A stretch of DNA of 64,000 nt from Carettochelys insculpta (taxonomy: Eukaryota > Chordata > Testudines > Carettochelyidae): the NCBI RefSeq assembly GCF_033958435.1, contig NC_134147.1, positions 44,634,001-44,698,000 of the forward strand, read 5' to 3'. Shown in pieces: positions 37,891 to 51,189 of this stretch; the stretch's first letter is position 1, and each line of letters begins with the position of its first letter. The translations under genes and the position numbers were made by a program. Under the pieces are notes generated by a model. The model was given only the letters and a program-made list of their open reading frames with translations. It was not told the origin of the DNA and searched no databases.

Positions 37891-40764
37891 GGAGACTCCA
37901 GTTAGGATCTCCCAAAAACTAAACCACCAGGTGTAACAGGCAGGCCCTGCCCGAAGCGATTTGCAGCTTCTGGTTAGGGCGAGATGCAGACCAGCTGGAA
38001 GAGTCAGAGAAGTGGGCGTTTGCGGAGTGGACGTGGTGGTTGTAAAATAAATGCACTGTGGATAAAAGCAGGGCCAACTGGTATTTAACAAAACCCAATT
38101 CTGGAATTAAAATGGGAATTCCAGCTGAGCTTTATAGGAATCCAAGTAGCAACTCTTGACAGCCTGTAAGCAGAAGGGGAGAGAGGGAATGATCATCTCT
38201 GCAAGGGTTTTCTGCAAACACTTGCTCTCAATGCAAAAAAGAGGAGAGAGGAGGTGGCCCACCACGATCGGAGTTGTTTCTTATGGGCTAGAAAAACCTT
38301 TTTTAAAAGGTCATCTCCCTTTGCCAAGTCACCCATATTTGGCAAGACTCAGCCATGGTCATAGGAATCTCATCAGACAGCACCTCACCCAATTGAAGTG
38401 GCTCTGTTCCCATCCTTCCCTGGCAGCTGCCCAGCCATCTGCCTCCCTGCATCTGATAGCAGGAGCGAGGGGGTGGAGAGAGCCTGGCAGTTGCTGAAGT
38501 GCATGGAGAGGAGTGGCCGTAACCCTGACCCAGCCAGCTGTTTGCCTTCCACCTGTCTCTGGTTCCTGTTCTTCCCCCTGATGAGGAGGGGATTCAAAGT
38601 AGGAAGTCCTCCTTGAAGGCAGCACGTGCTAGCCAGCCACCGGGGCCAAGAACATCCTCTCCCCTTTCTTTGTTACTTTAAAGGTAGCAGAAGACCCTGA
38701 GTGGGGTTTTCCAAAACCGCTCAGCACCCACAGAAGCCCCTGGGAGCTGGGATGCAGAAAGAGGCCAATGCTGAAAACTGTTGAACATCACAGTCGTGGT
38801 GTCGTCTTTTGTCTCCCTGCCATTCCCTGGGTTGTGAAGCCATTGAGGATGCAGATGTTCATGATGGAGCTGGTTACATGGCAGGAGTGAAAAGCCACCG
38901 TCAGTAACTGGGCAACTCAATACTTCCAAATCCATTCAGATGTCGCTGGCTTTCTCGCTGGCCGGGAGACCTCTCCCAGCTCTTCAGCCAACCCTCACCC
39001 ACCCCCTTCCCTTCCAGTCCTGGGAAATGGAACATTTCTTTCAAGTCACTAGGGCAACAGCATTTAGCAGATTTATTGCAACTTTGAAATACGGATCTAA
39101 CTGTATTCTTGCATTTCCCAATCAAACAGGCGACGACTGAGTTTCTCCTTCTGCAACAGACAATGTCAAGGTGTATTACCCCTGACTAGTTCACTCTGTG
39201 CACTTCCATTTTTCATTCCTTCATTACAACCACCCCCACGGAAGTTTGGCCTGCAGCCTGTGTGTATATTGAGATGCTCCCGCATTAGCTGAGTACGTGC
39301 TAGTTTGCTGTAGTTGGATCTCTGCTGGCAAACACTAGGCTGCTGGCATTGACTTGAATTTTTGGCAAAAGCACAGAAGCATAGGCTTTGTGAAACAAAA
39401 CGAGCCCTGAGGCAGACCCTCGGAAGCAGGTATCGTAAGAAAACAATTGTGCGTTAAATAGCTGTGCCTCCCCAACTGGTCAGCCACCCTTCCAAACCCA
39501 AGACTTTGTGTTCGTCGAGACAGAATCCTGTTTGGTGGACAGTTGTGACGTCCAGCTGGCCCTCTCTTTGGTGACTGGTGGTGCTCCCTCGTTTGCTCTG
39601 ATGTTCTGATCTGTTACTCTCCTCTGAATAGTGTTCATCTACCTCACCTGCAAATAAAATGTTGGGATTAAAACTGGAATTTTGTTCCCAAAATGATTCA
39701 CTGACATGACAGCTGGTCCCTTCTTCATGGTAATCAGAGTTTCAAGAGTTTTCTGTCCTACTGAAAACTCCTCCACTGCAAAGCAGGCAGAGAAAGGGAG
39801 CCACAGGATTCTGCAAGAAGCGGGCTCTCTTTTTTGATGCATGCAAATAGGGGTGGGGGCTCTTTGCAGAATGACTGGTGAAGAAACCTCCCCTGATTGT
39901 CCCATCGAGTACCCCAAAGACTGAGGCTTCACTGATTTCCAGTCAAATCTTTCACCCAGCTGGCACTGGCCTAGTGTCTGTTTTCACTGTGCTGTGTGGA
40001 TGGCGTTGTTTGTGACAAGAAATGGATTCTGAAACCATTCGAATCCTTTTGTAAATTGCAGTGTACCAAGCTGTACAGTTAGCGTCGGAATCACTAATGG
40101 CATGGCGGGCTCTTCGGTTGTCTCTGCCTTGCACAGTTCCTTGCGTTTCTTTCTTAGCCTTGTTTATTTTTAGCTATTTCCAGTGGTTACATAACTGTTC
40201 ACTTTTATTTCTGCAAACTCCAAGGTCAATGGGGGAGCAAAGCTGCACTATAAACAACTCACTAATGGTGCTGCACCTCTTTCTCTTAAGTTCTTTTCAA
40301 TTCCTGAGGCGGACTTCAAAATAAATCCCATTCCATGGGCTGTGGGCTCTTAGGAGAGTGCCTGCCTAGCATTACACAGCCTGAATCCAACAGCTTCAGG
40401 GAGCATTTGAGGGAGGGAAGGAGAGACGTCAAAGATCATAAAAAGCTATTCTGTTTTGTTCTGCCTGTGTAAGCTGCAGTTAAACAAAACTAATTCCGGG
40501 TACACTGATTTGGAAACGTACACACGGCTAAACATTTAACATGATTCAGGCATTGGTGATTGTGCTATAGAGAGGACTTGCTTTCTGTGCTCTCAGAGTG
40601 TGGAAGGAAATGGACTGACGGTAAATTGCTCTTTGTACGAGTGATACAATAAACTCATCAGTCATCCAAATCTCTTTTCTGCCCAGGTCAGCAAAGCAGC
40701 AGCGTGAGCTTAAAACTGGTTGCTGTCGATGAGACAGCACGAGGGTGGGATTTAAGTTGGCGAT
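37891..40764 (+). other. Intronic stretch, unassigned
   Basis: No coding match; no repeat ends recognised. Confidence 0.4.
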
Positions 40765-40896
40765 GCATCTGATGAAGTGGGTCTTTGCCCACGAAAGCTT
40801 ACACTCTAAAATATCTGCTAGTCTGTAAGATGCCACGGGACTTCTTTTTGTTGTTTTTGAAGACACGGACTAACACGGCTACCCCTCTGATACTTG
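40765..40896 (+). repeat. Repeat A variant, single copy
   Basis: TCTGATGAAGTGGGTCTTTG, CCCACGAAAGCTTACACTCT, ATCTGCTAGTCTGTAAGATG, GGACTAACACGGCTACCCCT and CTGATACTTG, the same order as the + arm at 31101-31200. Confidence 0.85.
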
Positions 40897-43800
40897 TGCA
40901 AAATGTTCATCATAAAACCATAAAACCATTGTAAAATCTACCTCCTGTCGTGTGCATCATCACTAGATTGACAGATCTTTTAGGGAAGCTTGGCCCTGAG
41001 CTAGAGTAACCAACAGATGATTTATGGGGCTTTGGCGTGGAAAAAGGTGATTGTTGTTGGTTTAAGCTACAGCCCTGTCTACATTTGAGACATTTGAACC
41101 AGTGTAATTGTATATGGCTATCCATCATATCTAATGATGGTGTCACGACATCTCGTGTGTTTTCTTGTGGCTTCAGAGTCTGGTCTGTGAGGAGCAAGGC
41201 TGTGAACAGAGGTCACATAGGAAGATAAGGCCTCTCGTTAGAGAGAGCCCTTTTTTCATTGTTTCTTGCATCTGTCTTTCTCCGAGTGTTTACAGCCTTT
41301 ATCGATAGTTGCTCTTTGTTCAGGTCTGTCCTTGGCTGGGTCTTCAAAGTTATCAATACGCATTATGAGCTGAAATTCTCCTTGAAGCATTTATGTTGGC
41401 TGCCCTTTCTGTTCTTCTGGTGTAACTCTGTCCCTTCAGTCACATCACTTCACCCTCGATGTAGACTCACTGCACTGACCTCAAATGAAGTTTGTGCAGC
41501 TTCATCTGTTGTTACTCAGGTACACTGTTACAGGGCATGAGCTTCATTTGTGCGTGGTGTGTACATTTGGGGGTGGGTGTTGTGTTCCTTTAGCTACATA
41601 GTTGTTGACTGGGAATAGTGTCGCTTAAGATCAATTGGTGTCAATGATAGTGCATGCGGGGTGGTGGGGGGCAGATTTCTCAACTCTAGATGGAATCAGA
41701 GTCTTGTTTTTTGGCTTTCATGTTGTTTGGAACCTGATGAGATACTGCAGTGCCCCAGAATTCTAGTTCCAGCACAGTTGTGACTGAAGCCAGAGGAGGC
41801 TCAGTTTGGTCTTAGGTTTGAATTTCACGGTGTCTTGGTTAGGCAAGTGCTTTTATTCAGCAAATCCGACTTGAATCAGCAAAACAACACACTGGCCAAT
41901 TGCACCAGGCCACGGTCTGGCAACATCAGGGAACCACCTTCCTTCAGCCAACTTACGCGGGAGTAGGCTTAGATAAGCTATGCAGTCGATCTGACTCCTC
42001 ACATTGAGGCTTTGAAGAGTCATTGGCAGATAGTGATTTAACCCCAACCAAAAGGGACATTTTAGAAAGTCCTACAGAAGCAAAGAAAAAAGGGAAATTA
42101 CATATGTACAATAAACGCGTGCTCCAGCCATGGGCTAGGGGAAGTTTTCCACTTCTCTGGATAGTCTAGTGAAAAAGTTTCTCAAATATCTTCAATGGAA
42201 AAATGCCCTTTCCCTGGCAGGGTCCCTCTTTCTTCCTTCAGGGGGTAACGTTCCAGTTGATCGAATTATTACCTGCATTCCCAGACCAAACACCTCAGTT
42301 AGCTGGAGTTAAGGTTGCTGCAAGTAAATATCAGTTATTTAAGGGGATCACCCTAGATTTCATTGTTGTAATTTAAAAAAAAAAAAGAGAGAAAATGGAA
42401 CATTAATGACACACACTTCCGCCTTACAGAAGCACAGTGCTCCTTAAATACTTCCCTTGTGTCTTCTCCTTCCTCCACAGAGAGTGCACACCTGAGACAA
42501 TAATTGCAAGTAATACGAAACCCCAGTACCACTGGATACCCCAGTATCTAAGAACACCTCAGACCCTGCGGCCACGTGTATTGCATTTGGGCCTGCTGAC
42601 ATCTTGAATGTAGGCCCTTTTGGTGTACAAGCAAAGCATAGGCAGCCTAGTCACATTAGCCGTAAGAGCTCTAACTGCAGCTGCCCCTGGTGAGGTGGGT
42701 ACCTTCAGCGAGAAGGCAGGATGCTGTGTGGGAGCATAGGTACGGGAGAAGATTGGTAGAGGTCACCATGGCAAATCTGCAGCCTTCCTGAACTCCTGAT
42801 GGATTTTCTGATGGTAAGACAGCGCAAGCAGGACATTTGAGCCCATATTGCCTACATGTAAACCTGTGGCTTAAGGGAGACTTTTTGAAGTCAGCCACAA
42901 GTCAATGGCAAAAGTCCCATTGATGTCGATGGGAAAAGGATTTCAGCCCTGGTGCTTGGATCACTTAGTCATCTCTTGTAGCATAACCGAAAAGCTTCCC
43001 TTGTGTTTTAGGCACTATAGAAATTCCACAGCCGGTATTTCTGAATAACCTACAACATATGTCCTTGCTTTGCTCACTTTTTGCTTTGCTCACTTTTGCT
43101 TGCTTTTGCTCCAAAGTATTCCTATTAACTGCATCAATGCCATTGATTAATGAACTGATTTCCTCCTTCAGCAATCTCAAACCAATGAAACGTGCTTCTC
43201 ATTGCCAAGGTCAACATGAAGAAAACAAACTTGGAGTTGTAGGCCAAGCCATTTTTTGACAGATTAGGAGGCGAATGCTAGGGAAAAATATCCTAACCTG
43301 AAACCCACTTCATTTTTTTTGAACCCCTCATGTTCTCCAACTGGCTTCAAACTTAGTAGGAAAAAAATTATGGTGGTATGAAATCATCTTTGTGAAGTTT
43401 CAACTGGGTTTGGTTGAGTTTTTGCGAAGTTATTTCAAGTTAAGCCTAATAATGAAAAGCTTGCTGCTCCTTTAGCTATGGCGGGCCTAACCTCTCTCCA
43501 AGATATGGTCAGGGTAGCTTTGGGATGATACACAGCTGCTGGACAGCTGACATACTTCCTCTTTGCACTTGGCGGCTTGTGTTGTAGTGTGCCATGGTGT
43601 TGTTTGGCAGTGTTTACAGACAGCATTCTCAGAACTGGGTTCATGTTATAACCAACCTTTTTCCCATGCCTCTAAATCTTAGTGTATGCTTAATAATAAT
43701 GAAGATTTATTGGTGAAGAGCCCTGACATCCCTAAGAAGTGCTGATTAAACCTCAGTATTTGATAATGCTGCATCACTTGTCCTGTATACTAAACTTGTT

Positions 43801-45924
43801 TCTCTGTGTGGTAACCCATTATCAAGAAGAATTGCTCAGTGTGAGTGGGGAGACTCTGGAAGTACTGTGCACAATTAAAAAGCTTGGCCCAGATCTACTG
43901 AAATCATTGGGAGGCAAAAGCATGAATACCTTTGCTGATCTGAGCGGTGGAGCCTGTATCTCAACCCTGTCACACCCCATTTTACATGTGTGTAGATGCC
44001 AATGGGGGGACACTCACATAATGGTTACACACCCCATGTAATGGAGTGGAGACTCATGCTCACGTTTTTTTTTCCAGTTGTGCCTTAGTCAGTGAACATA
44101 ATTTATATTAAAATGTACCAGGGACACCATCATGAGAGTGAGAATTCTGGAGCTAGCAGGAGCCAGTGTGGCCCCAAATGGTGCTCTAGTTTACCCATGG
44201 CTGTCCGTGGACTCAAGGCATTGCTCTGGCAGCTGGAATTTGCCATACTACAGAGGCACTCTAGACACGCCCTCTTTTCCCAGTCACCTGGCCAGTGCCC
44301 ATCTGCTGCAAAAGGATACGGTTTAGCGCTATCTCACATCAACATTAGCTGAGGAGTTCCTCTGTGCTGAGGAACTGACACCTTGCACCATTGGGGCCTT
44401 TTATGGGTATTAGGCAGATAACTGTCCCAGGACTAGGCCCTGTTTGAGCCTGCCCCTTTCAAACTGGGTAGCAAGGTGGATAAATTTCATGTATAAACCA
44501 AACGTTGCCACATCCGTTTTGTGAACCGCTAGTTTACGGTCTGTCGTTGGGATTGCAGTGATGCCCGCGGTTCTCAAAACATGCTGCAGTTCTGCTGTGC
44601 AACAGGATGAGTCAGAAAACTGCTGTAAACTACCCTAAATGTAGTTAACTGTATGTTTGTGACAGTGTGTTGTATCCCAACACACGTATATGCACACGTT
44701 TGTTTCAGAGCCAGATTTTCACAGGGAATTAGGCATCTAAAGATATAGATCTAGGCGCTTTTGTGCATCATTTGATGTCTGAATAGCTTCTCTGCATAAC
44801 ATCTCATTGAGTTTACTTTTGCATTTCTCTAAAGCCTTTATTGGAGAGCCTCAAAGCACCTTAAAGGCAACTCTAATCCCTCCACTTCCTTAGACAGAAA
44901 TGTACCTATGGTAGCAGTATTCTTGGGGAGCAAAGGTCATGAAGCTGATGTACCTAGTGTACAACAAGGCATATCACTTGTTGGAGATGGGACGGAGAAA
45001 ATGTGGGAGAAGTTTGGTTGAGGGATCTCTGGATTCCTTTTAGATTTTGGAAATAAGTCCTATTTTTAACGGTGTAATTTATATATGAAGTCTTATATGG
45101 GCCCAGTGCATTGGTGCATTTATTTTACCCATCAGAGAGGAGAGGACTTTTCTTTTTGGCCAGCACTTAGCTTTTGCTCTAGCATTCTTCTTCCCTCTCC
45201 TGATGCTCTGTCTGCCCCCGTTCTGCGTTCCTATGGTGATGTGTCTCTTGTCTCTTTCCATGAACAAGCAAGCATTGCATTGCCATTCACATGTTCTGTT
45301 GCCAAGTAACAGTTGGCTGTGGTTTTTTCTCTGTGGTTCTGTTTGTTTTCACTGTTACAGCTGTTGTTACTTGCAGTGACACTCTTGGCTTGAAGTTCCA
45401 TGGGTTGAGGGGTTGCCAGTATACAAGAGTAGGACCTCTTGGCAGCCAACCAGCCATCCACATACCCATTTATTTTCTTTCTGAACCAATTGTACAATGT
45501 GGAAACACATCACCACCATCCTCAAAGAGACATGGACTCCTTGAAAATTTAGTACCATGCCAATCTATCTCTAGTCAGGGTTTTAAGGTGGTCTGTCCAA
45601 ATGTTCAGCTTCTCTCTGACATTGGCAATCTCATAACAGCTCTGATGCTTCTTGTGAGCAGGAGAGGATGGGTCTTTGTATGGTCATTGTTTGGGGATCA
45701 CCTCCTTCATACATCTTTGAAAAGGGAAACAGTGTTAAAGGCTCATACAAAAATAATTGTCTGTCTGTTGTACTCCCTTTCATACGTCCGTCTGACTGTC
45801 TTTAGGTGGTAATCTCCTGGAGGGAAGAATTGTGCCTCTTGGAAAGTGTTGACCACCTCCTGGGCACTACCTGGAATAAACGATAGTCTCTCCAGAATGT
45901 CATAGGTCCAAGAGGGTAACAGCT
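40897..45924 (+). other. Long intronic stretch, nothing firmly assigned
   Basis: 5 kb of ordinary intron. A short iteration of GCTTTGCTCACTTTTGCTT lies near 43070-43108, and a partial foldback-like end (CAGCCCTGTCTACATTTGAG) near 41070. A 173-codon + frame at 45291-45812 has no recognisable family. Confidence 0.4.
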
Positions 45925-46170
45925 ACAGTCCTGCAAATCCATGGACTGCCACTTTACATCTGTGGGTATCCGCATCGGCAGATGTCAGTGCGGATATCTT
46001 CAGCTCGCTTTGCAGGTGTGGATGTGGATACAAATTTTGTATCTAGAACCCTGAAAAGCTGCAGATTCCCACTTTGTAGTCACAGTTGTTAGCACAGATA
46101 GCCGCGGCTTGTTTTTGCAGATACGGAAGCAGAGGCAAACACAATTTTTTGTATCTGCACAGGGCTCTAA
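45925..46170. mobile_element. hAT-like MITE with probable 8-bp duplication
   Basis: The flanking duplications TAACAGCT (45917-45924) and TAACAGCC (46171-46178) differ at one base. The interior repeats the words GGATATC/GGTATCC and TTTTGTATCT. Short ends ACAGTCCTGCAAATCC and TGCACAGGGCTCTAA. Confidence 0.65.
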
Positions 46171-48287
46171 TAACAGCCCAGTGTGACTCTGGCACATGCG
46201 TTTCCTTTAAATGTATCTCATTTGGTGGCATTGATGATCCTATTGTATGCTCTGGATAATATACAAAGAATGGACAGCCCTAGAACAGCTTCCATGTTGG
46301 ATGTAACTCTACCTACACTGTGTTTTTTATTATTGCTGATGCTGAATAAAAGGAAGCAGACTGTTTTGAAAAGAGCGTTATGGTTGAAGCATGAGACTGC
46401 AAATGAAGAGATTTGGCTTCTAATGTTTGATCTGATAATCCTTGCTAAGTCTGTAAGGAAAATGAATTGCTCTCTCTCCCAGCGTCTGGTTCGCAGGATG
46501 CTGTGAGGCTTAATCCATTGCTGTTGAGGAAATACATTGCGATGTTTGAAATAATATAAATGCAAAGTGGTTCTGGTGTTCATTGTTACAAGAGGACAGG
46601 TATTCCTTATTTGAATCTGTACCTCTTTCTTTGTGACATCCCAAAACTGCCTGCCCTGGAAGGGACTGGTGTGGCAGCAGGGAACAAGGAGCAGGAGAAG
46701 AGAACTTCACAAGCACCAAAGGTCCATTTGAGAGGAAAACGAAAATGGCACTGAGCATAACACAGGACTTTTTCTAAGCAGACATTGCGGGTAGAATTTT
46801 CAGAAGTTTGCAAGGTTGGCCTCACTTTGCCCCATTAAAGTCAACAGTCAGTGTGTCCAACTCCAAATGTCCCATATGACCCCCAGCCCACTTTTGAGAA
46901 TGGCTTAATATATATTCTCCACTCTTTTATCTGCTTTCTGGTGTTTGAGTCTTTGGAGGTCACATTTTTAGCTTTTCTCTGCAACCATTAGGTCTAGAAA
47001 TAATACTTCTTCTGAGATTCTTACATAATCATATGACTCCAGGAGGTGGGGCTTGAAGAAAAATATGAAATATCATGAGGCTCATGATAAAATTGCAAGA
47101 GTTGGTAATATTGCACTGGTCACACTCCCATTAGTGCCAGTAGCTGAAGGGTTAAGCCAAAACTAAGCACTTTGGATACTCCTGCTCTATCTTTGAAATT
47201 TTCTGTCAAGGGCTGATTTTTCAGAGACCAAATTATGCAGAAAGTCCAGAGTAACATCTTGATTTTGACAGACCTGTGCTAAATTTAAAGTTATTGTTAC
47301 TGAGAGCAGAATTTGGCCTTAATAAAATGAAGTTTGCCAGAAAACGACTTATGCCAAAGAAGTCATGCTGGAGATTAAATCAATGGAAAGTTTTGTTAAG
47401 AAAAACAGAGCAATTTACTCGTGAACTCTTCAAACTCAGTTACAAAGTCAGACTTTCTCAGGGATTGCAGGAGGCACAGAGACTCACCAGTTAGCTTGTG
47501 CAGAAAGGGTTTCAAAATGACAAAAACAATTCCAAAAGAAACTGTCTGCATTTGATTTGGAATAAACTATATTTCAGCTAAAATGGCTTTTGAAATGTGA
47601 CATGTAGAGGATCCAACGTGAGCCTTTGGCTGAGCCACTTACCAAACCTATGTGCAGATGTTCGGGGAGAACAGAACTGGGCGGAACAAGCAAAGGGTTG
47701 GGCTGTGTTCTGGTTCCCGTTCCAAATGGGATGTTGTGCTGACCTGTGCTCTTGTAGCAATCTGTCTGTTGCTGCTGCAGAGAGCTATTGAACTCCCATC
47801 CAGCTGCCATTCTGTATATCTTTGTACTAAGAAAAGCCTGGGCTCCCCATCTTACAAGAGGGGGCTCTGGGACAGAGAATCTACACAAGTATAACCCTCC
47901 AAATGCATTAGTTCCCCAAGGATCAGTAGGAGGCTGGAACTATTCTACACTGGGAAGTAACATTCTCTTGTATAACAGTCTAGTTACCTCTGGGGCCCTT
48001 CAAGGCAGCTTTGTAGAATCCCCACACCATGTTGGGGGATCTTCGTGAGCCTAGAGGGAGGCAGATATCTGTCCACTTCTCCAACACAGCCTGGCCAGGC
48101 CCCAGTCTCTCCATTAGCCTGGTGTACAAAGTGGGGTGGTATATAGGGCCATGGAAGGAACTCTTCCAACTCCCACATGTGAGGGATCACGTGCACTGTT
48201 GAAACTAGCTAGGCCTTGTTTGCATTACTGTCCTCTCCTGGAGGACACAGTTGCTCCTCTTTGGGTCTTATAGACCTTCTAATGCTG
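46171..48287 (+). other. Intronic stretch, unassigned
   Basis: No coding match. Short segments such as TAGAATTTTCAGAAG near 46793 resemble very old repeats, but boundaries were not resolved. Confidence 0.4.
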
Positions 48288-49272
48288 TCATAGAATCATA
48301 GAACACTAGGAATGGAAGGGACCTCAAGAGGCCATCGAGTCCAGCCCCCTGCCCCAATGGCAGGACCAAGTACTATCTAAACCATCCCTGATAGACATCT
48401 ATCTAACCTGTTCTTAAATATATCCAGCGATGGAGATTCCACAACCTCCCTTGGCAATTTATTCCACTGTTTGATCGCCCTGACAGTTAGGAACTTTTTC
48501 CTAATGTCCAACCTAAACCTCCCTTCCTGCAGTTTAAGCCCGTTGCCTCTTGTTCTATCCTCAGAGGCCAAGAAGAACAAGTTTTCTCCTTCCTCCTTAT
48601 GGCTCCCTTTTAGATACCCGAAAGCTGCTATCATGTCTCCCCACAATCTTCTCTTTTCCAAACTAAACAAGCCCAATTCCTTCAACCTTTTTTCATAGGT
48701 CATATTCTCTAGACCTTTAATCATTCTTGTCGCTCTTTTCTGGACCCTCTCTAGTTTCTCCACATCTTTTTTGAACTGCGGTGCCCAGAACTGGACACAA
48801 TACTCCAGCTGAGGCCTAACCAGCACAGAGCAGAGCAGAAGAATGACTTCTCGTGTCTTGTTCACAACACACCTGTTAATGCATCCCAGAATCATGTTTG
48901 CTTTTTTTGCAACAGCATCACACTGTTGACTCATATTTACCTTGTGGTCCACTATAACCCCTAGATCCCTTTCTGCTGTAGTCATTCCTAGACAGTCTCT
49001 CCCCATTCTGTATGTGTGAAACGGATTGTTCCTTCCCAAGTGGAGCACTTTGCATTTGTCCTTATGAAACTTCATCCTGTTTACTTCAGACCATCTCTCC
49101 AATGTATCCGGATCATTTTGAATTATGACCCTATCCTCCAAAGCAGTTGCAACCCTTCCCAACTTGGTATCATCTGCAAACTTAATAACCGTACTTTCTA
49201 TGCCAATATCTAAATCATTGATGAAGACATTGAACAGAACTGGTCCTAACACAGACCCCTGCGGAACCCCAT
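48288..49272 (-). mobile_element. CR1 LINE, 5'-truncated, with open reverse-transcriptase frame
   Basis: On the minus strand the copy starts inside the reverse-transcriptase domain at VPQGSVLGPVLFNVFINDLD and runs about 300 codons without a stop to 48377, then through the 3' tail ending TCTATGATTCTATGA-type at about 48288. The catalytic motif FADDTKL is intact. The C-terminal part shows the CR1-typical LFSLEKRRLWGDMI and FKNRLD segments. Everything 5' of this point (endonuclease, first reverse-transcriptase motifs) is absent, so it cannot move on its own. The open frame suggests a relatively recent insertion. It is antisense to PRICKLE2, in its last coding intron. Confidence 0.95.
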
Positions 49273-49859
49273 ATAGCCCCTATATTGCTAATAGCTAATG
49301 GAGAGGGTTTCTGAGCTCAGGTGGCAGAGGTGGCCTGTGCATTTGCAGCAGCATCTGACTTCTGTCACTGTTATCACTGTGACATTCTGCTGGCCATGGC
49401 TTTGTTACCATGCTCTGTCCTACCTCTGTGTCACCATAGTCCTCTACTGCAGGGCCTGTAGGTCTACCCAAGAGTTTGTGGCCATGTCTCCCAGTAGTGG
49501 CTAAATATGATCACACAATGTACAGCACTGACATCTCTGAACAGCGTCTGATGGTATCACCAGTTATTTCAATGGTCCATTATAGGACAGAAGGCCTAAT
49601 ATTGCTAGACAAGCATGAATGGTCTCAGAAATAGCACTGGTTGTTCTCACAAAGCCTCAGTCATGTCCTACTAGACATGCAAGGGGAGACTGGGTCCAGG
49701 TTTTGAAAGGAGACAAGTTATTTTTGGGAACCCCCTATATTTGGAGTGGGGGTGGAATTTGCATCACCTTAAAGCAGCCTTGATTACCAAGCAGGAGTGC
49801 TCAGAAACTTTCCAAAAACCAGGCCTCCTTCATGTGTCTCAAGTGAGGGCTTACCTCCA
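49273..49859 (+). other. Intronic stretch, unassigned
   Basis: No coding match or repeat ends recognised. Confidence 0.4.
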
Positions 49860-50130
49860 TTATGTGATGGATCAAACAGTGTAGTGATTGATTCACCAGC
49901 TGCTGATTTATTGTGTCTGATTAGACACAATAAATCAATCTCCAAGCGCTCTCCCATTGACTCTGGTATTCCACCAGAATGACAAGAGTGCCCAGAGTTG
50001 ATGGGAGAGCCACCCCTGCCACCTTTACCAAATGGAAGATGCCATGGTGAGTATGTCGACTTCAACTGTGCTATTTACATAGCTGAAGTTGAGTAGTGTA
50101 AATTGATTGGGGTGGGGCTTAGGGCAGACA
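49860..50130. mobile_element. Foldback-type MITE, long-interior subfamily, copy 2 (partial)
   Basis: Contains a perfect 14-bp hairpin (GATTTATTGTGTCT, 49905-49918, and its complement 49923-49936), the CTCTCCCATTGACTCTGGTA / GTTGATGGGAGAG inverted pair, and GTCGACTTCAACTGTGCTAT / ACATAGCTGAAGTTGAG. Interior words recur at 21791-22089. The right end is decayed (GGGCAGACAAGG) and the left end was not located. Confidence 0.65.
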
Positions 50131-50320
50131 AGGTCTGAGACACCCAAAACCACTTTGGTGCAGAGCCTCAGATGTGATTCCAATACTTTTTAATACTCTG
50201 GGCCTTAGTCGTTTTACAAAGTGGGATCAGTTGTACCAAGCAAAATGCAGTTCCTCACACTGTGCTGCTGTGATGGAAAACTCATGATAACTGCCTTTTT
50301 CTCCTCCTCTTCCTCACCAG
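50131..50320 (+). other. 3' end of the 20-kb PRICKLE2 intron
   Basis: Leads through a long pyrimidine tract (TTTTTCTCCTCCTCTTCC) to the acceptor TCACCAG at 50320. An ATG-initiated frame from 50221 reads into the exon, but the tract and AG make it intron. Confidence 0.85.
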
Positions 50321-51189
50321 GACTCTCTGCAGATGGTGGTGCCAAGCGCCAGGAGCATCTCTCTAGATTCTCAATGCCCGATCTGAGCAAAGATTCTGGA
50401 ATGAACGTCTCAGAGAAGATGAGTAACATGGGGACGCTGAACTCGTCTATGCAGTTTAGAAGTGCCGAGTCAGTCCGGAGCCTCTTGTCCGTGCAGCAGT
50501 ACCAAGATATGGAGCCGAACCTGCGCAACCTTGCCAATCCCATCAGATACAGAGAGATGCCGCCACGTGGAAGGATGCATCAAAGTTTTGAGTATGATGG
50601 TGGGATACCAGGGAACAAAATTCCTGGACAGGATAGTGCTAGACTTGCTCCCATGAGCGAGCGCACACGCAGGCGAACTAATTTCCAGGATGACGATCGG
50701 CGTTACCGCCCGCACAGACCTCGGCGGTCCAGGCGCTCCCGCTCAGACAACGCCCTCCATCTGGCCAGCGAACAGTGCTGTCGATTGAAAGAGAGGCCCT
50801 CACTGCGAACCAGGGAGGACTATGACCAATTCATGCATCAGAGAAGCTGCAGAGAGAAGATGGAACAAGGTTCCCGTAGAGACCTGTATGGTCAGTGTCC
50901 AAGGACTGTGTCAGATCTAGCTTTGCAGAACAATTTAGGGGAGAGATGGGGGCCCTATTTTGCAGAATATGACTGGTGTTCTACCTGCTCCTCCTCTTCA
51001 GAGTCTGACAATGAAGGCTATTTCCTTGGGGAGCCAATCCCGCAACCTGCCCGTCTCCGATATGTCACCAGCGAGGAACTCCTGCATAAATATGGATCGT
51101 ATGGCCTGCCCAAATCTTCCACAATGGGTGGCAGAGGACAATTGCACAGCCGAAAAAGGCAGAAGAGCAAAAACTGTATCATATCTTAA
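50321..51189 (+). CDS. PRICKLE2: PRICKLE2 last coding exon, C-terminal tail and CaaX box
   Basis: The acceptor CTCCTCTTCCTCACCAG is followed by 869 nt to the TAA at 51187-51189: 2 nt finishing Gly 502 and 288 codons. It starts [20 protein letters not shown], includes [20 protein letters not shown], the Ser/Arg-rich [57 protein letters not shown], and ends [15 protein letters not shown] is a CaaX prenylation signal (the family is known to be farnesylated); the adjacent basic run would aid membrane or nuclear targeting. Compared with my memory of the human protein, the [12 protein letters not shown] segment is slightly shorter. No stop or frameshift interrupts it. Confidence 0.97.

Noticed and set aside
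37552..38091. 179-codon minus-strand frame
   Set aside because: Largely inside the GTCGAC foldback element; no conserved domain.
45291..45812. 173-codon + frame with hydrophobic segments
   Set aside because: No family resemblance; the hydrophobic runs come from T-rich DNA. Left open only as unassigned sequence.
50221..50320. An ATG start at 50221 leading into the last exon
   Set aside because: The frame passes through a polypyrimidine tract and CACCAG acceptor; the exon sequence continues Prickle2 from the Gly split at 30230.
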